A stretch of 64,000 nt of DNA from Candidatus Anammoximicrobium sp. (GTDB lineage Bacteria > Planctomycetota > Planctomycetia > Pirellulales > Pirellulaceae): contig JAAYYU010000035.1 of the NCBI GenBank assembly GCA_012515235.1, forward strand, positions 62,001 through 126,000. The letters run 5' to 3'. This document shows, piece after piece, positions 1 to 8,901 of this stretch. Position 1 is the first letter of the stretch, and each line of letters starts with the position of its first letter. Below the pieces are notes generated by a model. It was not told where the DNA came from. It saw nothing but the letters and a program-made list of their open reading frames with translations, and did no database searches. The position numbers and the translations under genes were made by a program.

Positions 1-305
1 GGAAAGTCACAGGCTCCGGCCAGGCTGGCCAACTCGTTCACAATTCTTTTCCGTTCCTCTGCCGCTGCCTCGGGGGTATTGATAGCGCTCCACGAACGCC
101 AACTGGTGGCCTCGCGTTTCTGAAAGGTCGTGTGCATGAACACGGGCTGGACGCGAAGCTTGCGGCCCGTGACAAGCAGCGGGCGATCCGGATCAAAACC
201 GTCCGCAACGGCCGCAGCGGCCAGGGACGGCGGCAGGCCCAGGGCCCCGCCCGCCAGCGTCCACAAACCGAGTCCGGCAAACTGTCGTCGATTGACTGGC
301 AACAT
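1..305 (-). CDS. Exported protein of unknown function, cut by the window edge
   Basis: The N-terminal 101 residues of a minus-strand gene are visible; the rest lies before base 1. It opens with a twin-arginine-like motif (MLPVNRRQFAGLG) and a hydrophobic Ala/Gly/Leu stretch to about residue 33, so it is probably exported. The mature part begins with GFDPDRPLLVTGRKLRVQPV and continues as a charged helical region. The general look resembles exported sugar-isomerase-like proteins that I recall from planctomycetes, but that is memory-based and weak. The start codon (305-303) is the only ATG ahead of the signal sequence. It is transcribed in the same direction as the membrane-protein gene at 333-1592, whose stop codon lies 27 bases upstream of this start, so they may be co-transcribed. 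Confidence 0.6.
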   Translation of the reverse strand, partial: MLPVNRRQFAGLGLWTLAGGALGLPPSLAAAAVADGFDPDRPLLVTGRKLRVQPVFMHTTFQKREATSWRSWSAINTPEAAAEERKRIVNELASLAGACDF

Positions 306-332
306 GGCGTTTCCTCCCGGAACAGGATCGAA

Positions 333-1592
333 TTAGGAGTCCCTCTCACCCCCAGACTTCAGGGGCGACTCGCGGCCCATCATCACTTCGAACACGCGGC
401 CGCGGCGGACCCGCCGCACGGTCAAGGTCGCGTCCCCAGCGCGGACAATGTCTCCCGGCTTGGGCGCGTCGGCCAGGCGGCCAGCCATCCAAGCGGACAA
501 CGTCTCGTGCTCGGACTCCAGGGCAGTGCCCAGGCGAGCGTTGACATCCGCGACTCGGACGCCGCCGCCCACCATCCAGGTGCCGCCCCGCAGCGCGTGC
601 ATCAGACGCGGCAGGCGGTCGAACTCGTCTTCGATCTCGCCCACCAGTTCCTCGACCAGGTCTTCCAGCGCGACGATCCCCAGGGTCCGGCCTTGGCTGT
701 CCCGGACGACGGCAATGTGGACGTGCTGTTCGACAAACAGCCGCAGCAGATCCGCGGCGGAATCGTCCGGAGCTGCATAGTGCAGGGGCCGAATGACTCC
801 CTCCAAGCGCGGATCGTTCGGGTTGGTTTGCATGAAGTAGATCAACTCTTTGAAGTTGACGTAACCGACCACCTGGTGCACGTCGCCGTCCCGGCAGACG
901 GGAAAGCGGGTGTGGGCCTCCAGGTGCGCGACCACTAACGCTTGCCCCACATCCATGTCGGTCGACAGGAAGCCGACGTGCTCGACGGAAATCATCACCT
1001 CGCGGGCGCGCAGCCGAGACAGACGCGCGGCGCCCTGGATGATCCGTTCCTGGTGCCAGCTGATCTGGCGGGCGATGCGAGCCATGCTGGCCAGCGCGGT
1101 GATCTCGTCCACCGTGGCGCGTGGCTCGCTGGAAGCGGTCCGCCCCTCAAACGGCCGGTTGAGCCAGTGAATGACGGACAGAATGGGCTGGAACATACGC
1201 ATCAACAGCGACAGGGGTTGAGCCACCCAGACGGCGATTTCGCGGTTGTACCGCACGCCCAGCGTCTTGGGCAGAATCTCGGTGAATTGCAGCATCAAGT
1301 AGGTGAACACCAGGGAAAAGACCAGGATCCACTCGTCGCCAAACAACTCGTCAAACTGGGCGCCCGCCACCGAGGCCCCGATCGTGTGCGCTGCCGTGTT
1401 CAAAATCAGGATGGCGGCAATCGGACGTTCGATATGCGATTTGAAACGCTGCCAGACAACTCCCACGCGGGGACGGCGCGTGGCGAGCTGGGCCACTTGG
1501 CTGGGAGTCAGACTGAGCAGGGTCGCCTCCATCAACGAACAGGTCGCAGAGACACTCAGCGCCACCGACACACTCAGAATCAATAACCACAT
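333..1592 (-). CDS. CNNM/CorC-family membrane protein with paired CBS domains
   Basis: A 419-residue integral membrane protein of the CNNM/CorC (HlyC) family, linked in other bacteria to Mg2+/Co2+ transport or efflux. The N-terminal half is the CNNM transmembrane domain, with helices at about 1-25, 57-80, 85-110 and 118-140. A CBS pair follows at about 190-310, ending in the family hallmark ALEDLVEELVGEIEDEFD. The C-terminal CorC/HlyC domain starts around GGTWMVGGGVRVADVNARLG. I chose the ATG at 1592 because AAGGA lies ten bases upstream and the first membrane helix starts directly at that Met; the longer open frame adds an unlikely polar extension. The next upstream gene is a purine permease 114 bases away on the same strand. 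The exact ion cannot be read from the sequence. Confidence 0.9.
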   Translation of the reverse strand: MWLLILSVSVALSVSATCSLMEATLLSLTPSQVAQLATRRPRVGVVWQRFKSHIERPIAAILILNTAAHTIGASVAGAQFDELFGDEWILVFSLVFTYLMLQFTEILPKTLGVRYNREIAVWVAQPLSLLMRMFQPILSVIHWLNRPFEGRTASSEPRATVDEITALASMARIARQISWHQERIIQGAARLSRLRAREVMISVEHVGFLSTDMDVGQALVVAHLEAHTRFPVCRDGDVHQVVGYVNFKELIYFMQTNPNDPRLEGVIRPLHYAAPDDSAADLLRLFVEQHVHIAVVRDSQGRTLGIVALEDLVEELVGEIEDEFDRLPRLMHALRGGTWMVGGGVRVADVNARLGTALESEHETLSAWMAGRLADAPKPGDIVRAGDATLTVRRVRRGRVFEVMMGRESPLKSGGERDS

Positions 1593-1706
1593 GACATACC
1601 TGTCCTTCTTGGCAAAATCGACCGGCCCAACGCCTCCGGCGCGGCGTAGCCGCGACGCACCGCAAGTTGCCGCTGGCGCTGGCAACGCGGCAGCCAGCGC
1701 CGCGGG

Positions 1707-3191
1707 CTACCCGGCGGCGACGGAGACCGCCGCCAAACGGAGGCCCAGCGTCTCCAGCCAGGGCAGCGCGAAGTATAGCAGGAACGCTACGGCCGTACAC
1801 CACAACAGCGGATGCACCTGCCTGCCGCGCCCTTCGCAGACCTGGATCGCGACATGGCTGATGAAACCGCAGCCGATGCCGTTGGTGATCGAGTAGGTGA
1901 GCGGCATCACGAGTATCGTGACCAGGGCCGGGAACCCTTCGCCAAGACTGCTCCAGTCGATCGCGCGCAAGCCGCGCGCCATGAGAAAGCCGACCAGGAT
2001 CAACGCCGGCGCGGTCGCTTGCGGCGGGATGACGCCCGCCAGGGGCGCCAAGAACATCGCCAGTGCGAACAACAGGGCCGTGGTGACCGAGGTCAGACCG
2101 GTGCGCCCGCCGGCCGCGACTCCGGCTGCACTTTCGACGTACGTGGTCACCGACGAGGCTCCCACCGCCCCGCCCGCCACGGCCGCCAGGGAATCGATCA
2201 GCAGCATGGGCCGGAGCCGCTCGACCTCGCCGGCCGGTCCCACGTCGCCCAGCTGATGCGCCACGCCGAGGATGGTCCCCATCGTGTCGAAGAAATCGGT
2301 GAGCATCAGCGAAAACACGACCAGCATCCCGCTGAGCAAACCCAGCTTGGCGAACATCCCGGCCGTCCCCTGGACGCCCGGCAACGCCAGGAATCCCAAG
2401 TCGGGCAGCGCCCACAGCGATTCGGGCAACTGGGCCCCGACCGCCAGACTCGCGCCGCCGGTCAACGAGTTGACGGCGGTCGCCAGGACGGTCGTCAAGA
2501 TCATGCCCAGCAGCAAAGCCGACTGCCAGCCCCGCGCAGAGAGCAGCACGGTGACTGCCAAACCAAACAGGGTCATGCAGACACTGACCGTGCCCAACGC
2601 CCCCAGGGCTAACGGCGTTGCCGGCTGGCCGCTCGCCACTCCGCCAACAACCGCGATGGTCTCCACCGGCACCCGCACCAGGCCGCCATTGATCAAACCG
2701 ATGAAAAAGATGAAACAGCCGATGCCGACCGCAATCGAGTGTTTCAAGGACGCGGGGACCGCGCGCATGACTGCTTCGCGGAGCCCGACCAGCACCAGCA
2801 GGGTCACGACGAGCCCTTCCACCAGCACCACCCCCATCGCTTCCTGCCACGTCAGGCCCATGCCGATGATCAACTGGTACGCGACCACCGCATTCAGCCC
2901 CATGCCGGGAGCGAGGGCGAACGGCCGGTTGGAAACGAGCCCCATCAACAGCGTCATCAGCGCCGAGGCAAAACAAGTGGCCACCATGACTTGCGGAAAC
3001 GGCGGCCCCTTGCTCTCCCAGTCCGTCATGCCGGCGAACGAGAGGATCGCCGGGTTGACGAAGATGATGTACGCCATGACCATAAAGGTCGTGACGCCGG
3101 CTCCGATCTCGCGCCGCACGGTGGTCTGCCGTTCGGACAACCGGAACAGGGAACGGAGGGGGCAACGGTCCGTCGGAATGGATGTGGTCAT
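1707..3191 (-). CDS. NCS2-family purine permease (AzgA/PbuG type)
   Basis: A 494-residue polytopic transporter of the nucleobase:cation symporter 2 family, AzgA/PbuG branch, which imports adenine, guanine or hypoxanthine with protons. Family signatures are clear: an N-terminal REIGAGVTTFMVMAYIIFVN segment, the FALAPGMGLNAV motif at about residue 92, KHSIAVGIGCFIFFIGL around 170, and DFFDTMGTILGVAHQLGDV around 303. About a dozen hydrophobic segments are visible and the length suits the family. The start at 3191 has only a weak ribosome-binding site, but the next Met is already inside the first membrane segment. Purine specificity is inferred from the family; which base is carried cannot be told. 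Confidence 0.93.
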   Translation of the reverse strand: MTTSIPTDRCPLRSLFRLSERQTTVRREIGAGVTTFMVMAYIIFVNPAILSFAGMTDWESKGPPFPQVMVATCFASALMTLLMGLVSNRPFALAPGMGLNAVVAYQLIIGMGLTWQEAMGVVLVEGLVVTLLVLVGLREAVMRAVPASLKHSIAVGIGCFIFFIGLINGGLVRVPVETIAVVGGVASGQPATPLALGALGTVSVCMTLFGLAVTVLLSARGWQSALLLGMILTTVLATAVNSLTGGASLAVGAQLPESLWALPDLGFLALPGVQGTAGMFAKLGLLSGMLVVFSLMLTDFFDTMGTILGVAHQLGDVGPAGEVERLRPMLLIDSLAAVAGGAVGASSVTTYVESAAGVAAGGRTGLTSVTTALLFALAMFLAPLAGVIPPQATAPALILVGFLMARGLRAIDWSSLGEGFPALVTILVMPLTYSITNGIGCGFISHVAIQVCEGRGRQVHPLLWCTAVAFLLYFALPWLETLGLRLAAVSVAAG

Positions 3192-3353
3192 ATCGGTACA
3201 GGCCCGGAACCAGTTTAGCCGGACTTCTTCGAGATCTCGTGGCGCCGCGCGGACCGCTTGGACGTCAGCCGGTCGACCGGCGCCGGCGACGCTCGCTGCA
3301 GCGCCGCGTCGCCCCCAGGCAAGCGGATCGTAACCGTCATCGGAGGCCCCCCT

Positions 3354-5882
3354 TTATCGCCCGGCGGCGTCTGCTTCGCCTCTTACGCCGGTACGCAGGA
3401 ATTCTTCGTAGCGTCGGCGATACTCGCGCTGGTAGTCGTGGACGGCCCGCTGGTAGCTCCACGCGGGCGCATCCGGCTTGATCCGACCGGCGAGCGTGAC
3501 TGTCCGCACGCTCGGCGCGAGCACGACGTGGCCGGACTCGACAGCGGCCGGCCTGCCGTCGGCCGTGGCAGTCGCGAGGTCGAAAAACCAGGGAATTCGC
3601 ACCAGGACCTGACGCGGTGCGTTCCGTCCAGGCGGCTCCACCTCCAGCACGACCGAATCGGCAGCCGCCTTGACGGTGAACGTGAGCGGACCGAAATTTG
3701 TCGGCGCTCGGGTGGCCGCGATTTCCCGGCCCGGCCGCAGCCACTCGGGCGAAACGGCGGACAGCAAGTACAACGTATCGTCCGACTCGCGGATCAGCAT
3801 GTTTCGCAGCAATTCGATCGTCTTGGCCGACGCGGCGCCGTCGGGCAACAGGTTGGTGCTGCCCACGCCGAAGTCGCGGCTGCCCCAGGGCACGCTGCCG
3901 AACTCCTGCGGGGCGTGGGTGGACGAGGTGTGAACCAGCAGCGCGTACAGGTCGGCGACCGCCGCCTGCTGGTCCTCGGCCGCACCGCGGACCAAGGCGT
4001 TCTGGGCGTTGTTGGGCGTCTGCCAGTAGTGAATGCTGCGCTCTGCGTTGAACAGCACGCCGTCCTGCTCCGTCGTCGCCAGCCCGGCCCGTTCCGTGTC
4101 CGGCCAGTCCGCAGCACCGCGCTTGCCCACCGCCCGCGGCAGCACGAAGGGCAGCAAGCCTTCGACGTAGGTCGCCCGCGATTGGCGGATCGTGGCCGTC
4201 ACGCGCGGGTCGAAAGGCTCGAACAGCCGCTCCGGATACAGCATCAGCAGATTGTCCCAGTGGTTGCCCCACGAGTCGCCGTCCAAGGCCGATGTGATCA
4301 CGTTGCCCGTGGTCGCCAGCTTGGCATTCAGGGCTTTCTCAAACGTCTTCCAGAAGTCGTCGAATTCCGCCTGGAACGCGCGGGCATCGTCAGGCTTGCC
4401 GGCCGCCTGAGCCAGCCGGATCGCCCCCTGCAGCCCGATCAGGTTCCACACTTGCTGCCCCGTCTGATGGATGCCGGCCAGCATCGCGTCGTCCACGATG
4501 TCCACCGGCGGGAGCAAGCCGGTTGGGTCGGAGCGGCGGGTGCGCTGGAGCCATTCCACGCCACTCACCACGCCGGGGTAGACATGGTCAAGAAAGTCGC
4601 GGTCATGAGTCAACTGCCAGTGCCGGCCCCAAGCCCAAAGCACGTAGCCGGTCATTTCCCACCACCATTGCTCCTTGCGTCCCGGCAGTCCGAAGTTGCC
4701 GTCGGGAAATTGCATCTTCCGGGCGTACAGGAGACAACGCCGCGCCGCCTCTTCCTGGCCGACCAGATCCAGCGCGATGTCCATGCTGGCCCCGTTGCCC
4801 ACGTAGTAGCGGTGATATTGAAACTTGTTGACGTTCATTACCCAGTCGTCACCAAGTTGGTCGATGGCCAGCAGCTGGCTCGTCGTGTTGGCCAGCAGGT
4901 ACTCCTGCACCTTGGTCTCGGGCAGCCGCAGCGGATTGCGCCGGCCGACCCGTTGCGACCATTGCGCGGCGACCTTGTCCAACTCCTTCTGACAGTCGGC
5001 CTCACGGACCAACTGCATCTGGGGACCGTCGGCCGGCAACGGCACGATCGGCAATTTGAAAACGAGTTGCCGGCGTTCGCCCGGCTGGAGCACCAGTCGG
5101 TACATGACCAGCCCCATCGGCTGCTGGGGACTGTGGCCCTGCGACGTGCTGGGATACTCCAGGACTTTGCCGGACAGGAATCGTACTGCCCGAATCCCCG
5201 TCTCGTTCAAAGCCAGCGCGGCCAGTTGCGGCGGGGGACGGGTGGGGAACTGATACAAGAGCCGTCCGTCGCGCATCAACGAGTCTTGCGTGAACGAGTA
5301 GATCCAGGCCTGGCGGAAACTGGCCTGGTCCTTGGTCAGCGGTTCGGGGATCAGATCGAACCGCTGCCGAAACCGGTAGTCGCCCACGGTCGTCATGCGG
5401 GTGCTGGGCGCCGAGAACCGGTAGGCCGTCGAGAAGAACGCCGCCCGCCGCTCGCTGGCTTCGTTGACCACCTGGACTTTGGCAAAGTTGAGCGGCAGGC
5501 CTGCCAGCGGTCCGCCCAGATCGGAGGCAAAGAGTGTGAAGCAATAGCGTACCCCGTGTCGGATCAAATCGAACTCTACCACCGGCAAATAACCGTCCCG
5601 CAGGGTCCTCGTCCGGACGTTGATCGGTTCGGGCGGATTTCCCACGAAGAACATCAACTCGCCGAACCCGGTGTAGAGGTAGCCTTCCGGCGTGACTTGG
5701 CTGGCCACAGGCGCCAGCCAAGCGCCGATCACGTCGGTCGGATGGGCAAAATAACAGAACGGTTCATCCGGCCGATCCATCGCCGGGTCGAGCATCCCGC
5801 CACTGATGTCCTGAGCCGGCGAAGAGGCCGCCAGCCAGAACGACAGAAAGACTGCCGTACCCATCGTACGTAGTGCCAACAT
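3354..5882 (-). CDS. Secreted six-hairpin glycosidase-like protein
   Basis: An 842-residue protein with a signal peptide (MLALRTMGTAVFLSFWLAAS, likely cut after SSPAQ). After a beta-rich N-terminal part of about 300 residues comes an alpha/alpha toroid region (about 320-660) with aromatic and acidic motifs seen in six-hairpin glycosidases: KEQWWWEMTGYVLWAWGRHW, WLQRTRRSDPTGLLPP and SWGNHWDNLLMLYPERL. A beta-sheet C-terminus follows. This suggests a glycogen-debranching-like or rhamnosidase-like glycosidase acting outside the cytoplasm. Substrate and catalytic acids cannot be assigned with confidence. The open frame runs about 164 codons further upstream, but the signal peptide and a GGGGGAT ribosome-binding site fix the start at 5882. 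It is divergent from the DUF1598 gene at 6411. Confidence 0.75.
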   Translation of the reverse strand: MLALRTMGTAVFLSFWLAASSPAQDISGGMLDPAMDRPDEPFCYFAHPTDVIGAWLAPVASQVTPEGYLYTGFGELMFFVGNPPEPINVRTRTLRDGYLPVVEFDLIRHGVRYCFTLFASDLGGPLAGLPLNFAKVQVVNEASERRAAFFSTAYRFSAPSTRMTTVGDYRFRQRFDLIPEPLTKDQASFRQAWIYSFTQDSLMRDGRLLYQFPTRPPPQLAALALNETGIRAVRFLSGKVLEYPSTSQGHSPQQPMGLVMYRLVLQPGERRQLVFKLPIVPLPADGPQMQLVREADCQKELDKVAAQWSQRVGRRNPLRLPETKVQEYLLANTTSQLLAIDQLGDDWVMNVNKFQYHRYYVGNGASMDIALDLVGQEEAARRCLLYARKMQFPDGNFGLPGRKEQWWWEMTGYVLWAWGRHWQLTHDRDFLDHVYPGVVSGVEWLQRTRRSDPTGLLPPVDIVDDAMLAGIHQTGQQVWNLIGLQGAIRLAQAAGKPDDARAFQAEFDDFWKTFEKALNAKLATTGNVITSALDGDSWGNHWDNLLMLYPERLFEPFDPRVTATIRQSRATYVEGLLPFVLPRAVGKRGAADWPDTERAGLATTEQDGVLFNAERSIHYWQTPNNAQNALVRGAAEDQQAAVADLYALLVHTSSTHAPQEFGSVPWGSRDFGVGSTNLLPDGAASAKTIELLRNMLIRESDDTLYLLSAVSPEWLRPGREIAATRAPTNFGPLTFTVKAAADSVVLEVEPPGRNAPRQVLVRIPWFFDLATATADGRPAAVESGHVVLAPSVRTVTLAGRIKPDAPAWSYQRAVHDYQREYRRRYEEFLRTGVRGEADAAGR

Positions 5883-6410
5883 GGTTTTATCCCCCAGCGT
5901 TCCCCGCAAAACGGAATTCCCCCGGTTTTCGCCAGCTGCCGTGACCACGGAGTCCGTATCCTTTTTACCACAATGATCCGCGGCGTTGCATCGGCAGGCC
6001 CAGCGACTCTGGGCTGCCAGCGAAACCTCGTTGCCGAGCGAGAACCCCGCCTGCCAGATGCTACGCTTCGTTTCGCCGAGCGGACTTCCAGGCCAAGGCC
6101 TACGACCGGCACAAACGGACCCGGCACAGGAGCTGGCGTGGGTGGGCAATGCGAACTGCAAGACTTTGGCAGAAAACCTGTTGCGGCGCGACTTGGCCCG
6201 CGGCAGTTGCGGTGCTACAATCGCCCTAAAGTCGCTATATTTCTTGTCTTTCCCACGCTGCCCTATTAATATCGCATAATAGAAAGGTCGGTCGGCGGCA
6301 ACGCTTCCGGTTGCAGATCGGTTTTGCGCGACAGGTTGACGCAGGCCTGTTTCGGAGACTCTACCCCAGGCCAACTTAATCCAGCGGTTCCGAATAGCGA
6401 GGTGACGATA
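5883..6410. other. Divergent intergenic region (528 bp)
   Basis: This region separates two divergently transcribed secreted-protein genes. I see no convincing gene. It contains a hairpin near 5994-6018 (GCCCAG and CTGGGC with flanking pairing and one bulge), a candidate rightward promoter at 6193-6221, and an AT-rich stretch at 6230-6285 that contrasts with the GC-rich surroundings and probably lies in the leader of the rightward gene. Confidence 0.5.
6193..6221 (+). promoter_or_regulatory. Candidate sigma-70-type promoter
   Basis: TTGGCC at 6193-6198 and TACAAT at 6216-6221 are separated by exactly 17 bases. They match the bacterial consensus at 4 of 6 and 5 of 6 positions. The site lies about 190 bases upstream of the DUF1598 gene. 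Planctomycete housekeeping promoters are poorly defined, so this is a guess from the general consensus. Confidence 0.35.
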
Positions 6411-7775
6411 ATGGCTCGGCGACGATTCCTGGTGTCCATGCTGTCCTTCTGTGCCGTGCTGGCGATTGCGACGCCCGGTGCGTATGCCCAGGGCGGCAAC
6501 GGTGTCGTGGTGGATGCGGACGGCGTGCTTCGGACGCGCGTGTTCCCGGATCCCACCGGGATGTTAACCCGTCAGCGGTTGGCGGCGGCCCAGGCGGCGC
6601 TGGCTCCCGACTTGGCTCGGCCCAGCAAGCTTCGCAAGGTGTCGCTCAACCGGTTGGAAGCCGAGATCGCCAAGCGTCTGGCGTCGGGCCAGGGGATCAC
6701 GGACGAGATGCGTTTTCTGGCTGGACTCACTCGAGTCCGGAACGTGTTCTTCTATCCGGAAACCAACGACCTCGTCATCGCGGGCACGGCCGAGGGCTTC
6801 ATGACCAACACGGCCGGACGGCCCGTGGGGATCCAGACAGGCCGAGCGATCCTGGAACTGCAGGACCTGGTTGTCGCGCTGCGTGCGTTTCCGCCCAGCG
6901 GCCAACCGGCGGACGCGTTCGTGGTCTCCATCGATCCGACCCAGGAAGGCTTGGCGAAGATGCGGCAGTTCCTGGTGAACCTCTCCGGCCGCATCACCCC
7001 GGCGGACGATCAACGGATCGCGATGGGCCTGAAGGAAAACCTCGGACTGCAGAATGTGCGCATCGAAGGCATTCCGCGGACGACGCATTTCGCGCAAGTC
7101 ATGCTGGAGGCGGATTACCGCATGAAGCTGATCGGGATCGGTTTGGAGATCCCGCCCGTCCGGATTCCCAGCTATGTCGCCAAGGCCAATCCGCGCAGCG
7201 TCGCCCGGAACGCACTACAACGGTGGTACTTTACGCCCGACTACGAGTGCGTCCGAGTGAGCGAAGACCAACTGGCAATGGCGCTGGAAGGCGAAGGCGT
7301 CCGGCTGATGAGCGAAGACGAGTTCGTGCAGGCCAACGGCCTGCGGGCCGCCGCCGGTTCCGTGGACCGTGCCAGCCACGAGTTTGTCAGCACCTTTACG
7401 ATGAAATACGCCGAGTTGGCGGCCAAGGAGCCGGTCTACGCCCAACTCCGCAATCTGATCGACATGTCGATTGCCGCGGCTTTCATCCAGCAACAGGATT
7501 ACTACGGCAAAGCCGCGTGGACCATGGAAGTGTTCGGCAGCGAAGAACGCTTTCCGGTGGAAACCTATGCGGAGCCCAAGCAAGTCGAAACGGCCGTCAA
7601 CGCCGTGTGGAAGGGCAATACGCTGATGACGCCGGTGGGCGGCGGGGTCAGCATCCGGCCGATGCTGGCGCTGGCCTCCGACCGCGTCAAGCCCGACGAA
7701 CAGGGCGAACTGAAAGAACTGCACTCGCAACTGGAGATCCAGACGCTGCCGAAAGATCGCTGGTGGTGGGACTGA
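6411..7775 (+). CDS. DUF1598-family secreted protein
   Basis: A 454-residue protein with a signal peptide (MARRRFLVSMLSFCAVLAIA, cleavage near AYAQ). The rest matches my recollection of DUF1598, a family of unknown function largely restricted to planctomycetes. Typical features are an early region with LASGQGITDEMRFLAGLTRV, then a central domain with NDLVIAGTAEGF and FVVSIDPTQEGLAKM, and a C-terminal part ending in QTLPKDRWWWD. A GAGGTGA ribosome-binding site five bases before the ATG at 6411 fixes the start; the open frame extends further upstream without support. No catalytic motif is evident. The gene stands alone between a divergent glycosidase-like gene and an isomerase-like gene 225 bases downstream. 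A perfect hairpin (TCCCGC, four-base loop, GCGGGA at 7787-7802) follows its stop. Confidence 0.85.
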   Translation: MARRRFLVSMLSFCAVLAIATPGAYAQGGNGVVVDADGVLRTRVFPDPTGMLTRQRLAAAQAALAPDLARPSKLRKVSLNRLEAEIAKRLASGQGITDEMRFLAGLTRVRNVFFYPETNDLVIAGTAEGFMTNTAGRPVGIQTGRAILELQDLVVALRAFPPSGQPADAFVVSIDPTQEGLAKMRQFLVNLSGRITPADDQRIAMGLKENLGLQNVRIEGIPRTTHFAQVMLEADYRMKLIGIGLEIPPVRIPSYVAKANPRSVARNALQRWYFTPDYECVRVSEDQLAMALEGEGVRLMSEDEFVQANGLRAAAGSVDRASHEFVSTFTMKYAELAAKEPVYAQLRNLIDMSIAAAFIQQQDYYGKAAWTMEVFGSEERFPVETYAEPKQVETAVNAVWKGNTLMTPVGGGVSIRPMLALASDRVKPDEQGELKELHSQLEIQTLPKDRWWWD

Positions 7776-8000
7776 GCGCTCCGGCCTCCCGCATCCGCGG
7801 GAAAGTTCCTGGTCCGATTGACTGAAGCGCCCGGCTTGCTCCGACAGGTCGGGTTTCTCTTTGCGCCCAGTGGCTGTATCCCAAGGACCGCGGCGTTACA
7901 CTGTTGGCTGTCCCGCGCCGATTGCGCCCGCTGGCAGCGAGCCGTGGTGGGATGCCGGTTCGGCGCGTGACGGTGAGGATTCCCGGTCAGGAAATGAGAC

Positions 8001-8894
8001 ATGAAACTCAGTCTGTTTTCCGTCAGCTACGCGGGCTTGTGGGGTCAGCAGCGACTGGATCTGCCGAGTTTCATCGGGCGGGCTGCCGAACTTGGCTTTG
8101 AAGGCGTGATGCTGATGGGCAAACGGCCGCATTTGTCGCCGCTGGATGTCGGCGCCGAGACCCTGGCATCCCTCCGCGCGGCATTGAAGCAGCACGGCAT
8201 CCAGTGTGCCGTGCTTGCGGGCTACACGGATCTGTCCGGTGCCGGGGCAGCGGAAGTGCCGTACCTGGAAATGCAGATCGCCTATGTGGAAGCCCTGGCA
8301 CATCTGGCGCGGCAACTGGACGCCCGGATCGTCCGCCTCTTCACCGCGTACGAGATCGACGGCCAGAGCCCACAGACGGTCTGGGACCGCGTGGTGCGGG
8401 TGTTGCGCGAAATTTGCGACCGGGCAGCCGCCTGCGACGTGACGATCGCCGTCCAGAACCACCACGACACGGCCGTCCACAGCGAGGCCCTGCTGGAACT
8501 CCTGGGCGACGTCGCTCGGCCGAACTGCAAACTGGGATTCGACGCCTGGTCGCCGGGGTTGCGCGGCGAGAATCTGTACGAGGCCGCTCGCCGTCTGGCG
8601 CCGCACACGGCAATCACCACCAACGCCGACTACGTGCGGCTGCCGCGGTTCCGCTATCGGCCGGAGGTCGTCAACTACGAACGCGCGCAGCCCGACCTGG
8701 TGCGCGCCGTACGTTTCGGCGAGGGTTGCATCGACTATCGGGCCTTTTTCCAGGGCCTCCGCGACGGCGGCTTCGACGGCTGGGCCAGCTACGAAATGTG
8801 CTCGCCCATCCGCGGCGGCGGCGGGGCGGAGAACCTCGACGCCTCCGCCAGACACTATCTCCAGTGGATGCGGGAAAACGTGTTGCGGGCCTGA
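8001..8894 (+). CDS. Sugar phosphate isomerase/epimerase-like TIM barrel protein
   Basis: A 297-residue soluble protein of the xylose-isomerase-like / AP-endonuclease-2 TIM barrel superfamily. It starts directly with the first beta strand (MKLSLFSVSYAGLWGQQ) and has no signal peptide, so it is cytoplasmic. Barrel landmarks include FEGVMLMGKRPH near residue 33, ARIVRLFTAYEIDG near 110, VTIAVQNHHDTAV near 152 and a C-terminal GFDGWASYEMCSPIRGGG, where metal-binding Glu/His/Asp residues of such proteins usually sit. The likely role is isomerising or epimerising a sugar or sugar acid; the substrate is unknown. An AGGA ribosome-binding site precedes the ATG by about ten bases. Its stop lies seven bases from the stop of the convergent gene at 8902. 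Confidence 0.85.
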   Translation: MKLSLFSVSYAGLWGQQRLDLPSFIGRAAELGFEGVMLMGKRPHLSPLDVGAETLASLRAALKQHGIQCAVLAGYTDLSGAGAAEVPYLEMQIAYVEALAHLARQLDARIVRLFTAYEIDGQSPQTVWDRVVRVLREICDRAAACDVTIAVQNHHDTAVHSEALLELLGDVARPNCKLGFDAWSPGLRGENLYEAARRLAPHTAITTNADYVRLPRFRYRPEVVNYERAQPDLVRAVRFGEGCIDYRAFFQGLRDGGFDGWASYEMCSPIRGGGGAENLDASARHYLQWMRENVLRA

Positions 8895-8901
8895 CCGACG
8901 G

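Noticed and set aside
3258..5873. 871-codon plus-strand open frame opposite the glycosidase-like gene
   Set aside because: It is an antisense shadow produced by high third-position GC. It has no family motifs and is rich in Arg, Gln, His and Val, typical of reversed coding sequence.
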